The position numbers and the translations under genes are program-made. From NCBI GenBank assembly GCA_019752045.1, contig JAIEMP010000003.1:248001-312000 (forward strand): a stretch of 64,000 bases of DNA. Reading direction: 5' to 3'. Below, in pieces: positions 10,282-20,710 of this stretch. Within the stretch, counting starts at the first letter, position 1. Every line of letters begins with the position of its first letter. The notes beneath the pieces are model-generated. The model was not told where the DNA came from, did no database searches, and worked only from the letters and a program-made list of their open reading frames with translations. Source of the stretch: Chitinophagaceae bacterium. Its GTDB lineage: Bacteria > Bacteroidota > Bacteroidia > Chitinophagales > Chitinophagaceae.

Positions 10282-10938
10282 ATGAAGCAAGTTTTACTCC
10301 TTCTTTCTTTCTCTGTTCTTATTACTTCCTGTGCAAGAAAACGAATGATGGAACGTGTACAGCGTTACAACATTAAAACCATTGCCATTTTACCTGCACA
10401 GCTTGAAGTAACAGGCAACATTCCAAAGAAGTTAACCCCCGAACAAATGCAGCAGATCATCATCCGCAATACCCGGTTTTTAAACCAGGCATTGTATACA
10501 GATCTGGTGCAGTATGTAGATACCCGCTTGCGCCGGTATTCACAGGTTGAATTTCAAAGTGCAGAGCGCACAAAAAAATTACTGAGCGAAAAAGGCATCA
10601 CCGATTCTGCTTCCTGGCAAATGGATCCTATTGATCTTGCCAAGATACTTGGAGTAGATGCAGTTGTTGCAACAAAAGTAACGCAGCAGCATATCCTTGA
10701 TGATGATGTGGCAATGGGTATTGATGTGATAGGTGGAGTTTTGAACCGAACCATTCCCGGTATTGGAATTCCTACCGGTACTGCACGCACCAGTGATATG
10801 TTTGTGAGCAGTGCATTGATTCGTGAAGGGTACACCGTATGGAGCAGCCGGTTTACCAATCAAACAGATTGGAACTATCCTTTTCAGCAATCCATTCAAA
10901 ATGTAACAAGGGCTATTGCAAGAAGATTTCCTCTATAA
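10282..10938 (+). CDS. Putative lipoprotein of unknown function
   Basis: A 218-residue protein with a lipoprotein signal peptide: a hydrophobic run ending in the lipobox LITSC, so Cys17 should be lipidated. The body has an alpha/beta pattern with an early strand KTIAILPAQ and a middle motif LAKILGVDAVVATKV, resembling the envelope lipoproteins of the GNA1162/CsgG/LPP20 kind that assemble in the periplasm; this resemblance is inference. It ends in a strong terminator shared with the convergent small gene. Confidence 0.65.
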   Translation: MKQVLLLLSFSVLITSCARKRMMERVQRYNIKTIAILPAQLEVTGNIPKKLTPEQMQQIIIRNTRFLNQALYTDLVQYVDTRLRRYSQVEFQSAERTKKLLSEKGITDSASWQMDPIDLAKILGVDAVVATKVTQQHILDDDVAMGIDVIGGVLNRTIPGIGIPTGTARTSDMFVSSALIREGYTVWSSRFTNQTDWNYPFQQSIQNVTRAIARRFPL

Positions 10939-10992
10939 CACGATGGCAGGCTAAGGTTGCTTCAGAATAAAGCGCATTAGTATAGTTCAATA

Positions 10993-11027
10993 AAAAAGTC
11001 GTCCCGCAAAAAACAGGACGACTTTTT
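10993..11027. terminator. Bidirectional terminator
   Basis: The stem GTCGTCC / GGACGAC is extended by A5-T5 pairing and has an A-rich loop. T-runs follow on both strands, fitting the two convergent genes on either side. Confidence 0.88.
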
Positions 11028-11043
11028 AATATCATTAAAGAAA

Positions 11044-11241
11044 TTAATCCCAGCCTTTCTTGGCGGTACCTGCTTTAATAGCTGCCAATGCTTTTTCTTC
11101 GCCTAACAAAGCTGTGAGCTTGTTACCTTTTCCATCATCACCTTTGGCAATATAGCCACCTTTTGCAGTACGTTCAACCACTGCATTCTGGATAGGAACA
11201 TTCTTTTCTTTCGTTTTTACGTTATACGCTGTTAACTGCAT
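11044..11241 (-). CDS. Conserved-looking small hypothetical protein
   Basis: A 65-residue soluble protein, start ATG 11241. It begins QLTAYNVKTKEKNVPIQNA, contains the central strand-like VERTAKGGYIAKGDDGKGN and ends in an Ala/Lys-rich helix (EEKALAAIKAGTAKKGWD). It looks like a short beta domain plus a helix. I do not recognise a function. A near-consensus -7 element lies upstream and a terminator follows, so it is probably its own transcription unit, converging with the lipoprotein gene. Confidence 0.65.
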   Translation of the reverse strand: MQLTAYNVKTKEKNVPIQNAVVERTAKGGYIAKGDDGKGNKLTALLGEEKALAAIKAGTAKKGWD

Positions 11242-11293
11242 AGTTCAATAATTTTTGGGGGTTAGATAATAGTCCCGGCCTTCCGGCTTGGCT

Positions 11294-11301
11294 TAAAAGT
11301 A
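11294..11301 (-). promoter_or_regulatory. Near-consensus -7 element for the small gene
   Basis: Reads TACTTTTA on the minus strand (consensus TAnnTTTG, one mismatch) and would give a leader of about 45 nt. Confidence 0.35.
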
Positions 11302-11444
11302 CAGATTTTCCCTAAAACTGGTCAAAAATGCTTTCCACAGAAGCTTTATTGTTGAAAATCAAATACTAAAGAGCTTTATGTACGGTTGAAAGGGCAGTTT
11401 TCTCAACTGATTTTTACCCGTAAAACAGTACAGCCTGTTGTTAT

Positions 11445-13451
<2,007 letters not shown>

Positions 13452-13481
13452 CTAAATGATGTTGGTAAAAAATTATTCGGA

Positions 13482-13489
13482 CAAATGTA
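13482..13489 (-). promoter_or_regulatory. -7 element of gyrB
   Basis: TACATTTG on the minus strand is an exact TAnnTTTG match, 48 nt before the gyrB ATG. Confidence 0.55.
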
Positions 13490-13686
13490 CGGAAAAGGCT
13501 TGTGCCGCAGCTGTTTTGATACTTGTTTTTAAGCCAAGAAATCCACAATTTTTCAGCTGAAAATGAAGGGTTTAACTGCAGGTTGGGAATAACCGTTGTT
13601 TGCTGCAGAAAGTGTAGAATTAATCCCTTTGTAAAACATGACAAAACTCTGTCAAAGTTCAGGGACAGCAGCCCTGTTTTATGGCC

Positions 13687-13694
13687 TATCTTTG
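13687..13694 (+). promoter_or_regulatory. -7 element of the AraC-type regulator gene
   Basis: TATCTTTG, an exact TAnnTTTG match, ends 7 nt before ATG 13702. Transcription should begin at or within a few bases of the start codon, which excludes the in-frame ATG at 13681 as the start. Confidence 0.55.
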
Positions 13695-13701
13695 CGGCCA
13701 G

Positions 13702-14637
13702 ATGCAGCAATTGAACGAATTACTCACCATCGCCAACCGAAACCCACTCTTAACCCATGAGCTGGATTTGGTATATGAGCAGGAAAAGCAAATTCCCGGC
13801 TCGGTGCAATATGGTATTTACCGGTATAAATTGCTGCCGCATGTTACTCAGGAAGATACGGCTGTGCTGGTTTACAATACACATCCATCGCAAGCTAAGG
13901 AGCGTAACATTGAGTTGCGTTTCTGTATCAACGGTAATAAATACTGCAACAGCAAAACCTGTGAAAACGGAGTTTGTAAAAAAACGTCGACCGATTGCTC
14001 TGCAGAGCCAACTATAGATGTGTTTATGTTCCGTTTTTCACCTTCTTACCTTACACCTTTTATAAAAGGAAAAACGATCACTACAAAAAGTGAACGGGTA
14101 CTTGCGTTTAAAGAAAAGCAATCCTTTAGTACCACTGTTCATCTTTGCAGTCGCATCAGAACAGTGTTGGAAAACCTGGTACAGCATAACTACAGCAATG
14201 CACTGGAGAATATTTATGTAAACAGCCAATTGCAGACCCTGCTGTTGTATGGATTGGAATGTTTAACAGATCAGAAAGCTGAGGAAAGTTTTGTGTGTCG
14301 TTTTCTTGCAACGGATAATGCAAAAGACACTATTCAGCAGGCCCGTGAAATTTTATTGCAACGCATTGGTGAACCCATCACCATTAAAGAACTGAGCCGC
14401 AAAGTTGGCACAAATGAATGTTATTTGAAAAAAGGTTTCAAAGAAATGTTTGGCACCACCATTTTTGAATTCTACCAAAGCCAGCGCATGGAACACGCTA
14501 AATATCTTTTGTACGAAAAGGGTTTAAGTGTAACAGAAGTCAGTGCGTTGCTCGGATACTCCTCCATTTCTCATTTCTCTACTGCGTTTAAAAAGCATAC
14601 AGGACTGAAGCCTTGTGAACTGTTGTTCAGAAACTGA
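13702..14637 (+). CDS. AraC-family transcriptional regulator, probably iron/siderophore responsive
   Basis: A 311-residue regulator. The last ~100 residues hold two helix-turn-helix motifs of the AraC/XylS type (TIKELSRKVGTNECYLKKGFKEM and, after a linker, SVTEVSALLGYSSISHFSTAFKK), closing with HTGLKPCELL. The N-terminal half contains a cysteine cluster (YCNSKTCENGVCKKTSTDC; spacings CX4CX4CX6C) that could bind metal or sense redox state; this is inference. It resembles PchR-like regulators found beside TonB receptors, and it lies directly upstream of one such locus. Both receptor genes here carry the same tandem repeat upstream, as expected for targets of one AraC-type dimer. The start at 13702 is chosen from the promoter position. 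Confidence 0.82.
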   Translation: MQQLNELLTIANRNPLLTHELDLVYEQEKQIPGSVQYGIYRYKLLPHVTQEDTAVLVYNTHPSQAKERNIELRFCINGNKYCNSKTCENGVCKKTSTDCSAEPTIDVFMFRFSPSYLTPFIKGKTITTKSERVLAFKEKQSFSTTVHLCSRIRTVLENLVQHNYSNALENIYVNSQLQTLLLYGLECLTDQKAEESFVCRFLATDNAKDTIQQAREILLQRIGEPITIKELSRKVGTNECYLKKGFKEMFGTTIFEFYQSQRMEHAKYLLYEKGLSVTEVSALLGYSSISHFSTAFKKHTGLKPCELLFRN

Positions 14638-14670
14638 TTCCATTCTCTGACAATATCTCTCTTAGTCGTT

Positions 14671-14709
14671 TTTTCTTTTTTCGTAAATCAATTTCCCGAT
14701 TTCTATAAC
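14671..14709 (+). promoter_or_regulatory. Tandem operator, two half-sites 21 bp apart
   Basis: Half-sites at 14671-14688 and 14692-14709 are degenerate copies of the better pair at 18343-18381 (consensus TTTCCNNATTGYGTAAAT; the first shares ...CGTAAAT, the second TTTCCNNATT). Second half-site to -7 element: 19 nt, exactly as at the other receptor gene. This is probably the AraC-type regulator's target. Confidence 0.5.
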
Positions 14710-14728
14710 TGTTCTTTTGACAACCTGA

Positions 14729-14736
14729 TACTTTCG
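14729..14736 (+). promoter_or_regulatory. -7 element of the siderophore receptor gene
   Basis: TACTTTCG differs from TAnnTTTG at one base. A weak element fits an activator-dependent promoter; the leader is about 85 nt. Confidence 0.4.
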
Positions 14737-14826
14737 CAGCTTTAATAACACAAAGCTCATGAGAAATATCTGACAGGACAATCTGTTTTTTTCTCCGACA
14801 CATTTTAATTAACACAAAAGACGAAC

Positions 14827-17178
14827 ATGAAACGAATTGCATTGGTTTTACTCTGTGCTGTTTTTGTATATACTGGTAAGGCACAACAAATACAGGGAAC
14901 CATCAAAGGAAAAATTACAACTGCCGATAACAAACCCGGCGAAGGTGTAACGGTACTCGTAAAGAACTCTGTAAAAACAGCAGTTGCTGATAATGAAGGT
15001 GCATTTGAAATTAAAAATCTGCAGCCCGGCAGCTACACACTTGTCATCAGTCTTGTAGGATATAAAGATGCCGAACAGGATGTGCTGGTTGAACCTGGTA
15101 AAACATCAAGTATAGATGTACAACTTACTTTATCAGACAAAGAACTGAATGAAGTGGTGGTGGTTGCCAACAAAAACAGTTTTAAAACAAACCGTGTTTC
15201 CGGTTCATTACGTTTAAGCACACCTATTCTTGAAATACCACAAAACATTCAGGTGGTTACTGCACGCCTTATTAATAACCAGCAGATCTTCGATATGCTG
15301 GAAGGTGTAACACGTAATGTAAGTGGTGCAACAAGAGTGGAGCATTGGGATAACTATGCACGTATTACCATGCGTGGAAGTAATGTTGCAGCATTTCGAA
15401 ATGGTATGAATGTTTCTACCACATGGGGGCCGTTAACCGAAGATATGAGCATGGTAGAACGGATTGAGTTTGTAAAAGGCCCCGCAGGATTTATGCTTGC
15501 GAATGGTGACCCAAGTGGTTTTTATAATGTAGTAACCAAAAAGCCAAGCGGACGTAATAAAGGAGAAGTAAGTGTGTCGGTTGGAAGTTTTGATTTCTAT
15601 CGTGCAACGGCTGATCTCGACGGCAAACTATCGAAAGATGGAAAGCTCCTGTATCGATTGAATGTAATGGGACAATTGAAAGGATCGCATCGCCCTTATG
15701 ATTTCAATAACCGTTACACCGTTGTTCCTGTACTGAAATATTTAGTTGACGATAAAACATCGGTTACACTCGAGTACACGCATCAATTCTCGGAGGTAAA
15801 TGTGATTGGTTCAAATTATGCTTTTTCCAAGCGAAAGTATGCAGATCTGCCACGTACTTACACAACAGCAGAAGTTAATATGCCTGCTACAAAAATGAAC
15901 GATCGAAATGCTTTGCTCATCTTCGATCATAAATTCAACAGCAACTGGAAATTTACTGCACAGGCTGCCTACTTTAATTACCAGCAGGAAGGTGCTTCGC
16001 TTTGGCCCCGGGGTTTTAATGCTACAAACGACAGTTTAATGCAGCGTGGTATGAGCATCTGGGATATACTCGGCATCAGTAAAATGGGACAGATGTTTGT
16101 GAGTGGTGAAGCAACAACAGGCAAAGTAATACATAAGATTCTTGCAGGTGTTGATATGAGTAACAAAGAATACTTCCACGACTGGAACCAGGGCGGTGCA
16201 ATTGGTACTGCTGATTTTAATATCTATGCACCGCAATATGGAACGTCGATTATTCCAACATTTGATCGTACAAAAGATATTCGTCAGCGTGGCGTGCGTT
16301 ATTACAACGGTTACAACGCATTTTATGCGCAGGATGAAATTGGTTTGTTTGCAAACAAACTTCGTTTAACCTTAGCCGGCAGATACACTACGCTCAACGC
16401 AGGCAATGTATACAGCGGCGATTTCAAGAGCAGCAAATTTACCCCACGTGTTGGGTTGAGCTATTCAATTGATCGAAACACAGCAGTTTATTTTGTGAAT
16501 GATCAATCGTTCCTCGAAAATTTTGGTGCCGATTGGCAAGGCAAAGCATTTGATCCTGTTACCGGAACAAATCTTGAGTTTGGAGTTAAGCGAGATTGGT
16601 TAAAAGGTAAATGGAATACATCCGTTGCTGCTTACCAGATCACGAGAAATAATGTATTAACTGCTGATATGGATCACCCCAACCCTTCCGGTGGATTTTA
16701 TAACCGTCAATCTGGTCAGCAACAAACAAAAGGTGTGGAAGTTGATATCCGCGGTGAGGTGTTGAATGGACTCGACATATTGGTAAACTATGCATACACC
16801 GATGCGAAAGTGACAAAAGACAGTGATCCAAAAAATATAGGCGTACAGGTACCCGGTTCCAGCAAGCATATACAAAACAGCTGGCTGAGTTATAAAGTAC
16901 AAAGCGGTGCATTAGCCGGCGTTGGTTTATCGCTCGGTTACCAATGGCAAGTGCAGCGTTCCTCGTGGTATGTATTTGATGGTACGGATAAAAGTTTGCC
17001 TGATTATTTCCGTATGGATGGGGGCGTTTCGTATCAAAAAGAAAAAATAGGGTTCAACCTCTTCATCAATAACATTCTCAATAAATATCTCTATTCCGGG
17101 GCGCCTTATTTAAATTATTATTACTGGCAGGCAGAACCAGGTACAAATGCGAGGTTCAGTGTAAACTATCGTTTTTAA
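14827..17178 (+). CDS. TonB-dependent siderophore receptor
   Basis: A 783-residue outer-membrane receptor for ferric siderophores, energised by TonB. Signal peptide (about 1-20, ending GKAQQ); N-terminal carboxypeptidase-regulatory-like beta domain (about 24-105, GEGVTVLVKNS ... GSYTLVISLVGYKD) typical of Bacteroidota; plug domain (about 115-240) with IPQNIQVV, ARITMRG and the MVERIEFVKGPAGFM box of siderophore receptors; 22-strand barrel ending with aromatic RFSVNYRF. The substrate cannot be told from sequence. A PepSY membrane protein follows 12 nt after the stop and is probably co-transcribed. An operator-like repeat and weak promoter lie upstream. Confidence 0.9.
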   Translation: MKRIALVLLCAVFVYTGKAQQIQGTIKGKITTADNKPGEGVTVLVKNSVKTAVADNEGAFEIKNLQPGSYTLVISLVGYKDAEQDVLVEPGKTSSIDVQLTLSDKELNEVVVVANKNSFKTNRVSGSLRLSTPILEIPQNIQVVTARLINNQQIFDMLEGVTRNVSGATRVEHWDNYARITMRGSNVAAFRNGMNVSTTWGPLTEDMSMVERIEFVKGPAGFMLANGDPSGFYNVVTKKPSGRNKGEVSVSVGSFDFYRATADLDGKLSKDGKLLYRLNVMGQLKGSHRPYDFNNRYTVVPVLKYLVDDKTSVTLEYTHQFSEVNVIGSNYAFSKRKYADLPRTYTTAEVNMPATKMNDRNALLIFDHKFNSNWKFTAQAAYFNYQQEGASLWPRGFNATNDSLMQRGMSIWDILGISKMGQMFVSGEATTGKVIHKILAGVDMSNKEYFHDWNQGGAIGTADFNIYAPQYGTSIIPTFDRTKDIRQRGVRYYNGYNAFYAQDEIGLFANKLRLTLAGRYTTLNAGNVYSGDFKSSKFTPRVGLSYSIDRNTAVYFVNDQSFLENFGADWQGKAFDPVTGTNLEFGVKRDWLKGKWNTSVAAYQITRNNVLTADMDHPNPSGGFYNRQSGQQQTKGVEVDIRGEVLNGLDILVNYAYTDAKVTKDSDPKNIGVQVPGSSKHIQNSWLSYKVQSGALAGVGLSLGYQWQVQRSSWYVFDGTDKSLPDYFRMDGGVSYQKEKIGFNLFINNILNKYLYSGAPYLNYYYWQAEPGTNARFSVNYRF

Positions 17179-17190
17179 CTTTTGCTGAGC

Positions 17191-18312
17191 ATGAAATTTA
17201 AAAAATTGATTGGCAAGCTTCACCTCTGGCTCGGACTCAGTTCGGGACTGGTGGTGCTCATTCTGGGTATTACCGGTTGTATCCTTGCATTTGAAGTGGA
17301 GATCAGAAATGCAACAGAGAAATTCCGTTTTGTACAGGTGGAAGACAAGCCCTACCTGCCGCCTTCGGTTCTAAAACCTATTGCAGAAAAGTATCTAGCA
17401 TCGAAACAGGCATTGGGTATTGAATACCCTGGGAAGAGTAAAGCCGCATCCGTGATGTATTATGATGAAACACATTACGAGATCGTGTTCATCAATCCGT
17501 ACAACGGCAAAGTGCTGAAGCATAAAAACATGACGAAGGATTTTTTCCGTATCATTCTTGATGGTCATTTTTATTTATGGCTACCGCATCAAATTGGTCA
17601 GCCTATTGCTGCAAGTGCAACTCTTATTTTTTTAGTGATGATAATTACCGGATTAATACTATGGTGGCCTAGAAACAGAGCAGCACGCAAACAGCGTTTC
17701 AGTATTAAATGGAACACAAGATGGCGGAGAAAGAATTATGACTTGCATAATGTGTTAGGTTTTTACATGACATGGGTTGCTGTTTTTCTTGCCATCACCG
17801 GATTGGTTTTCGGTTTTCAATGGTTTGCAAAATCCGTTTACTGGGTTACAAGTGGTGGTGAAACAAAACTGGAAGACAAACATCCTTTTTCTGATACAAC
17901 GCATCCTTCAACCATATCAAACATGGGCGATTTTCTCTGGAAAAAACATCTCAAAGAAGTAAAACCAAATGAAAGCATGGGTATTTATTTCGCACATACA
18001 TCAACCGATCCGTATGAGGTAGTGGTGAACCACAAACCGGGTACATACTACAATGCTGATTTTTATCATTACGATCAGTATAGCGGTCACTTGTTACCGG
18101 CGCAAGGCAGTTATGATGGAACGTTCAAAGATGCCAAGCTTGCCGATAAGATTGTTCGCATGAATTATGATATGCACGTGGGAGCTGTTTTAGGGCTCCC
18201 CGGCAAGGTGCTGGCATTTTTTGCCAGTCTCATTGCAGCCAGTTTACCCGTGAGCGGCTTTCTTATTTGGTGGGGACGAAGGCGAAAACCAACAGCCGTT
18301 CTTTCCAGATAA
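17191..18312 (+). CDS. PepSY-associated TM-domain protein (iron-uptake associated)
   Basis: A 373-residue inner-membrane protein with four hydrophobic helices, near residues 10-35, 138-160, 190-213 and 335-357, and a periplasmic PepSY-like domain between the first two. The opening KLHLWLGLSSGLVVLILGITGC and the DLHNVLGFYMTWVAVFLAITG motif around helix 3 are characteristic. Family members (PiuB/FoxB/FsrB-like) sit beside siderophore receptors, and some reduce ferric siderophores in the periplasm; a role in releasing iron is therefore likely but not shown. The start is ATG 17191; an upstream TTG at 17182 would add three residues. Confidence 0.85.
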   Translation: MKFKKLIGKLHLWLGLSSGLVVLILGITGCILAFEVEIRNATEKFRFVQVEDKPYLPPSVLKPIAEKYLASKQALGIEYPGKSKAASVMYYDETHYEIVFINPYNGKVLKHKNMTKDFFRIILDGHFYLWLPHQIGQPIAASATLIFLVMIITGLILWWPRNRAARKQRFSIKWNTRWRRKNYDLHNVLGFYMTWVAVFLAITGLVFGFQWFAKSVYWVTSGGETKLEDKHPFSDTTHPSTISNMGDFLWKKHLKEVKPNESMGIYFAHTSTDPYEVVVNHKPGTYYNADFYHYDQYSGHLLPAQGSYDGTFKDAKLADKIVRMNYDMHVGAVLGLPGKVLAFFASLIAASLPVSGFLIWWGRRRKPTAVLSR

Positions 18313-18342
18313 CAAACAGGCACGTTTTTTTAACCTTGCCAG

Positions 18343-18381
18343 TTTCCGTATTGCGTAAATAGTTTTCCTCATTGTGTAAAT
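18343..18381 (+). promoter_or_regulatory. Tandem operator, near-perfect 18-bp direct repeats
   Basis: Two copies of TTTCCNNATTGYGTAAAT start at 18343 and 18364, a period of 21 bp (two DNA turns), the geometry of AraC-type half-sites. The second copy ends 19 nt before the -7 element, so a bound activator would overlap the -33 region. Confidence 0.65.
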
Positions 18382-18400
18382 GATTTGTGTCTTGATGGTT

Positions 18401-18408
18401 GACATTTG
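18401..18408 (+). promoter_or_regulatory. -7 element of the FecA-like receptor gene
   Basis: GACATTTG differs from TAnnTTTG only in its first base and lies 11 nt before ATG 18420. Confidence 0.4.
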
Positions 18409-18419
18409 CACCTGAAAAA

Positions 18420-20663
18420 ATGATTATGAACAGGATTATATTAACTTTTTGCTTAGCAATCGTTGCATTACAATCAACCGCTCAACAGGATTCAACAAAA
18501 ACAGATAGCAGTCGGCTTCACACAAAATACTTAGCAGACATCACCGTAGTGGGCCGTAACAGTCGTGCCGATGTGCATTTTTTACCCGAGATTGTTGGTA
18601 CACAGATCAACGCCGGCAAAAAAAACTCACTTATTGTGATGGATAATGTACAAGGAAATGTGGTGACCAACAACATGCGTCAGGTGATGGCGAAAGTGCC
18701 CGGCATCCAAATTTGGGAAAGTGATCCCAGTGGTATTCAAATTGGTATTGGTGCCAGAGGCTTAAGTCCCAACCGCAGTTGGGAATTCAATATTCGCCAA
18801 AATGGGTATGATATTTCAAGTGATCCGTTTGGTTATCCGGAAGCATACTATACACCGCAGTTAAACTCAGTTCAGCGTATACAGGTAGTGCGTGGTGCAG
18901 GCAGTTTGCAATACGGTCCGCAGTTTGGCGGCATGGTGAATTTCATTATGAAAAACGGAAGTGAACTCAATAAACCCTTTCAGTTTGAAACACAACAAAC
19001 AGCAGGAAGTTTTGGATTGTTCAACACTTACAATGCCATTGGCGGTGAAACCAATAAAGCACATTACTATGCGTTTTGGGATAAACGTACCGGCAACGGC
19101 TCAAGACCCAACAGTGAATTTGATGTAAGTACCGGCTTTGGCTCTTTTACATGGAAAGCCAGCAATAAATTAAAACTGGGTATTGAATACACGCACTTTA
19201 ATTATACAGCACAACAGCCCGGCGGTTTAACGGATGCTCAGTTTGAAGCAGATCATTTACAAAGTCTGCGTACACGCAACTGGTTCAATGTACAGTTTAA
19301 CATACTTGCCCTGAACGCTGATTATGCGATTACTGATAAAAGCCGCATCAATGTAAAAGTATTTGGTATGACGGGTGATCGAAACAGCAATGGCTTTATG
19401 GCTACGCCCAATGTAATAGATACGGTGAATGCAACTACTTTGCAGTATAACAACAGAAGGGTAGATATCGACAGGTACCGTAATGCGGGTGCAGAACTCC
19501 GTTATATCAATGAATACAAAATTGGTGCTTTAAAAAATACGATTGCTGCTGGTGTTCGATACTTCAGAGGCAACACGGCCCGTATGCAGAATGGTAAAGG
19601 CGATACAGGAAGTGATTTCAATACCAACATACTGGCTCCTTTTGCAACAGACCTGGATTTTGTGACCTCCAACACAGCAGTGTTTGCTGAAAACATCATT
19701 CACATTGGAGAAAAATTGATTTTGATTCCCGGGATCCGTTATGAAACTATCCGCAACACTGCAGAAGGAAGGATCGGCTTTAACAGCAACGGAAGTGAGA
19801 ATAAAATCGGCAATGAAAGCCGCAGCAGAAATTTTGCATTGCTGGGCGTTGGTGCAGAATATCATATTGGCAATACAGAGTTGTATGCCAATTGGAGCCA
19901 GGCTTACCGTCCGGCACTGTTCAGCGATTTAACAGCTAACCCAACTACCGATGTGATTGATGGAAATTTAAAAGATGCCAAAGGCTACAATGCCGATTTG
20001 GGATGGCGTGGAAGTATAAAAGAGTTTTTATTTTTTGATGTAAGTGGTTTTTACCTGCAGTACAACAACAGAATTGGTTTGATTGCACAACAACGTACAG
20101 ATGGCTCATTTTACAACTTCAGAACCAATGTGGGCAACAGTAACAGCAAAGGTGCAGAGTTGCTGGTTGAGTTCAGTCCGGTGAAAGCATTTGTAAAAAA
20201 TTCAACATTCGGCAACATCACACTGTTTACTTCTTTAGCTTTTATAGATGCACGTTATGGAGATTTCAGAGTGATTAGCAGAAGCGGCAACACATTAACT
20301 GAGACGACATTGAAAGACAAGCGTGTTGAAAATGCACCGCAGCGCATCTTCCGTACGGGTGTTACGTATGCTTACAAAAAGTTAACCGCCACTGTTCAAT
20401 ACAATTATACAAGTGATGCGTTTAGTGATGCCAACAATACGGTAGCTCCTGTTGCAACCGGCGTAAATGGCCTGATTCCTTCTTACCAGATTGTGGATGC
20501 ATCAGCTACTTACAAATTCAATGAACGTTTCTTTGTTAAAGGTGGATTGAACAACTTGTTCAATGAGAAATATTTCACCAGAAGAGCTGGTGGCTATCCC
20601 GGTCCAGGCGTTATGAGTGCAGATCCACGAAACTTCTTTATTACGGTAGGTGCCAAGTTCTAA
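18420..20663 (+). CDS. TonB-dependent receptor, FecA-like
   Basis: A 747-residue outer-membrane receptor. A signal peptide (MNRIILTFCLAIVALQSTAQ if started at ATG 18426) is followed directly by the plug, without the N-terminal carboxypeptidase-like domain of the other receptor. The plug has the FecA-type pattern: AGKKNSLIVMDNV, VVTNNMRQVMAKVPGIQIWE, GARGLSPNRSWEFNIRQNGY, DPFGYPEAYYTPQL and VVRGAGSLQYGPQFGG. The barrel ends in an aromatic (FITVGAKF). FecA-type receptors import ferric dicitrate, but the plug alone does not fix the ligand. ATG 18420 and 18426 are both possible starts; the upstream TTG at 18399 would overlap the promoter. It is the last gene of the iron locus and ends in a strong terminator. 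Confidence 0.88.
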   Translation: MIMNRIILTFCLAIVALQSTAQQDSTKTDSSRLHTKYLADITVVGRNSRADVHFLPEIVGTQINAGKKNSLIVMDNVQGNVVTNNMRQVMAKVPGIQIWESDPSGIQIGIGARGLSPNRSWEFNIRQNGYDISSDPFGYPEAYYTPQLNSVQRIQVVRGAGSLQYGPQFGGMVNFIMKNGSELNKPFQFETQQTAGSFGLFNTYNAIGGETNKAHYYAFWDKRTGNGSRPNSEFDVSTGFGSFTWKASNKLKLGIEYTHFNYTAQQPGGLTDAQFEADHLQSLRTRNWFNVQFNILALNADYAITDKSRINVKVFGMTGDRNSNGFMATPNVIDTVNATTLQYNNRRVDIDRYRNAGAELRYINEYKIGALKNTIAAGVRYFRGNTARMQNGKGDTGSDFNTNILAPFATDLDFVTSNTAVFAENIIHIGEKLILIPGIRYETIRNTAEGRIGFNSNGSENKIGNESRSRNFALLGVGAEYHIGNTELYANWSQAYRPALFSDLTANPTTDVIDGNLKDAKGYNADLGWRGSIKEFLFFDVSGFYLQYNNRIGLIAQQRTDGSFYNFRTNVGNSNSKGAELLVEFSPVKAFVKNSTFGNITLFTSLAFIDARYGDFRVISRSGNTLTETTLKDKRVENAPQRIFRTGVTYAYKKLTATVQYNYTSDAFSDANNTVAPVATGVNGLIPSYQIVDASATYKFNERFFVKGGLNNLFNEKYFTRRAGGYPGPGVMSADPRNFFITVGAKF

Positions 20664-20677
20664 AAAGAATGACCAAT

Positions 20678-20710
20678 AAAAAGTGACCCGCCTCGGCGGG
20701 TCACTTTTTT
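20678..20710. terminator. Bidirectional terminator
   Basis: GTGACCCGC / GCGGGTCAC stem with a CTCG loop, flanked by A5 and T7. It separates the FecA-like gene from convergent hemL. Confidence 0.9.
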
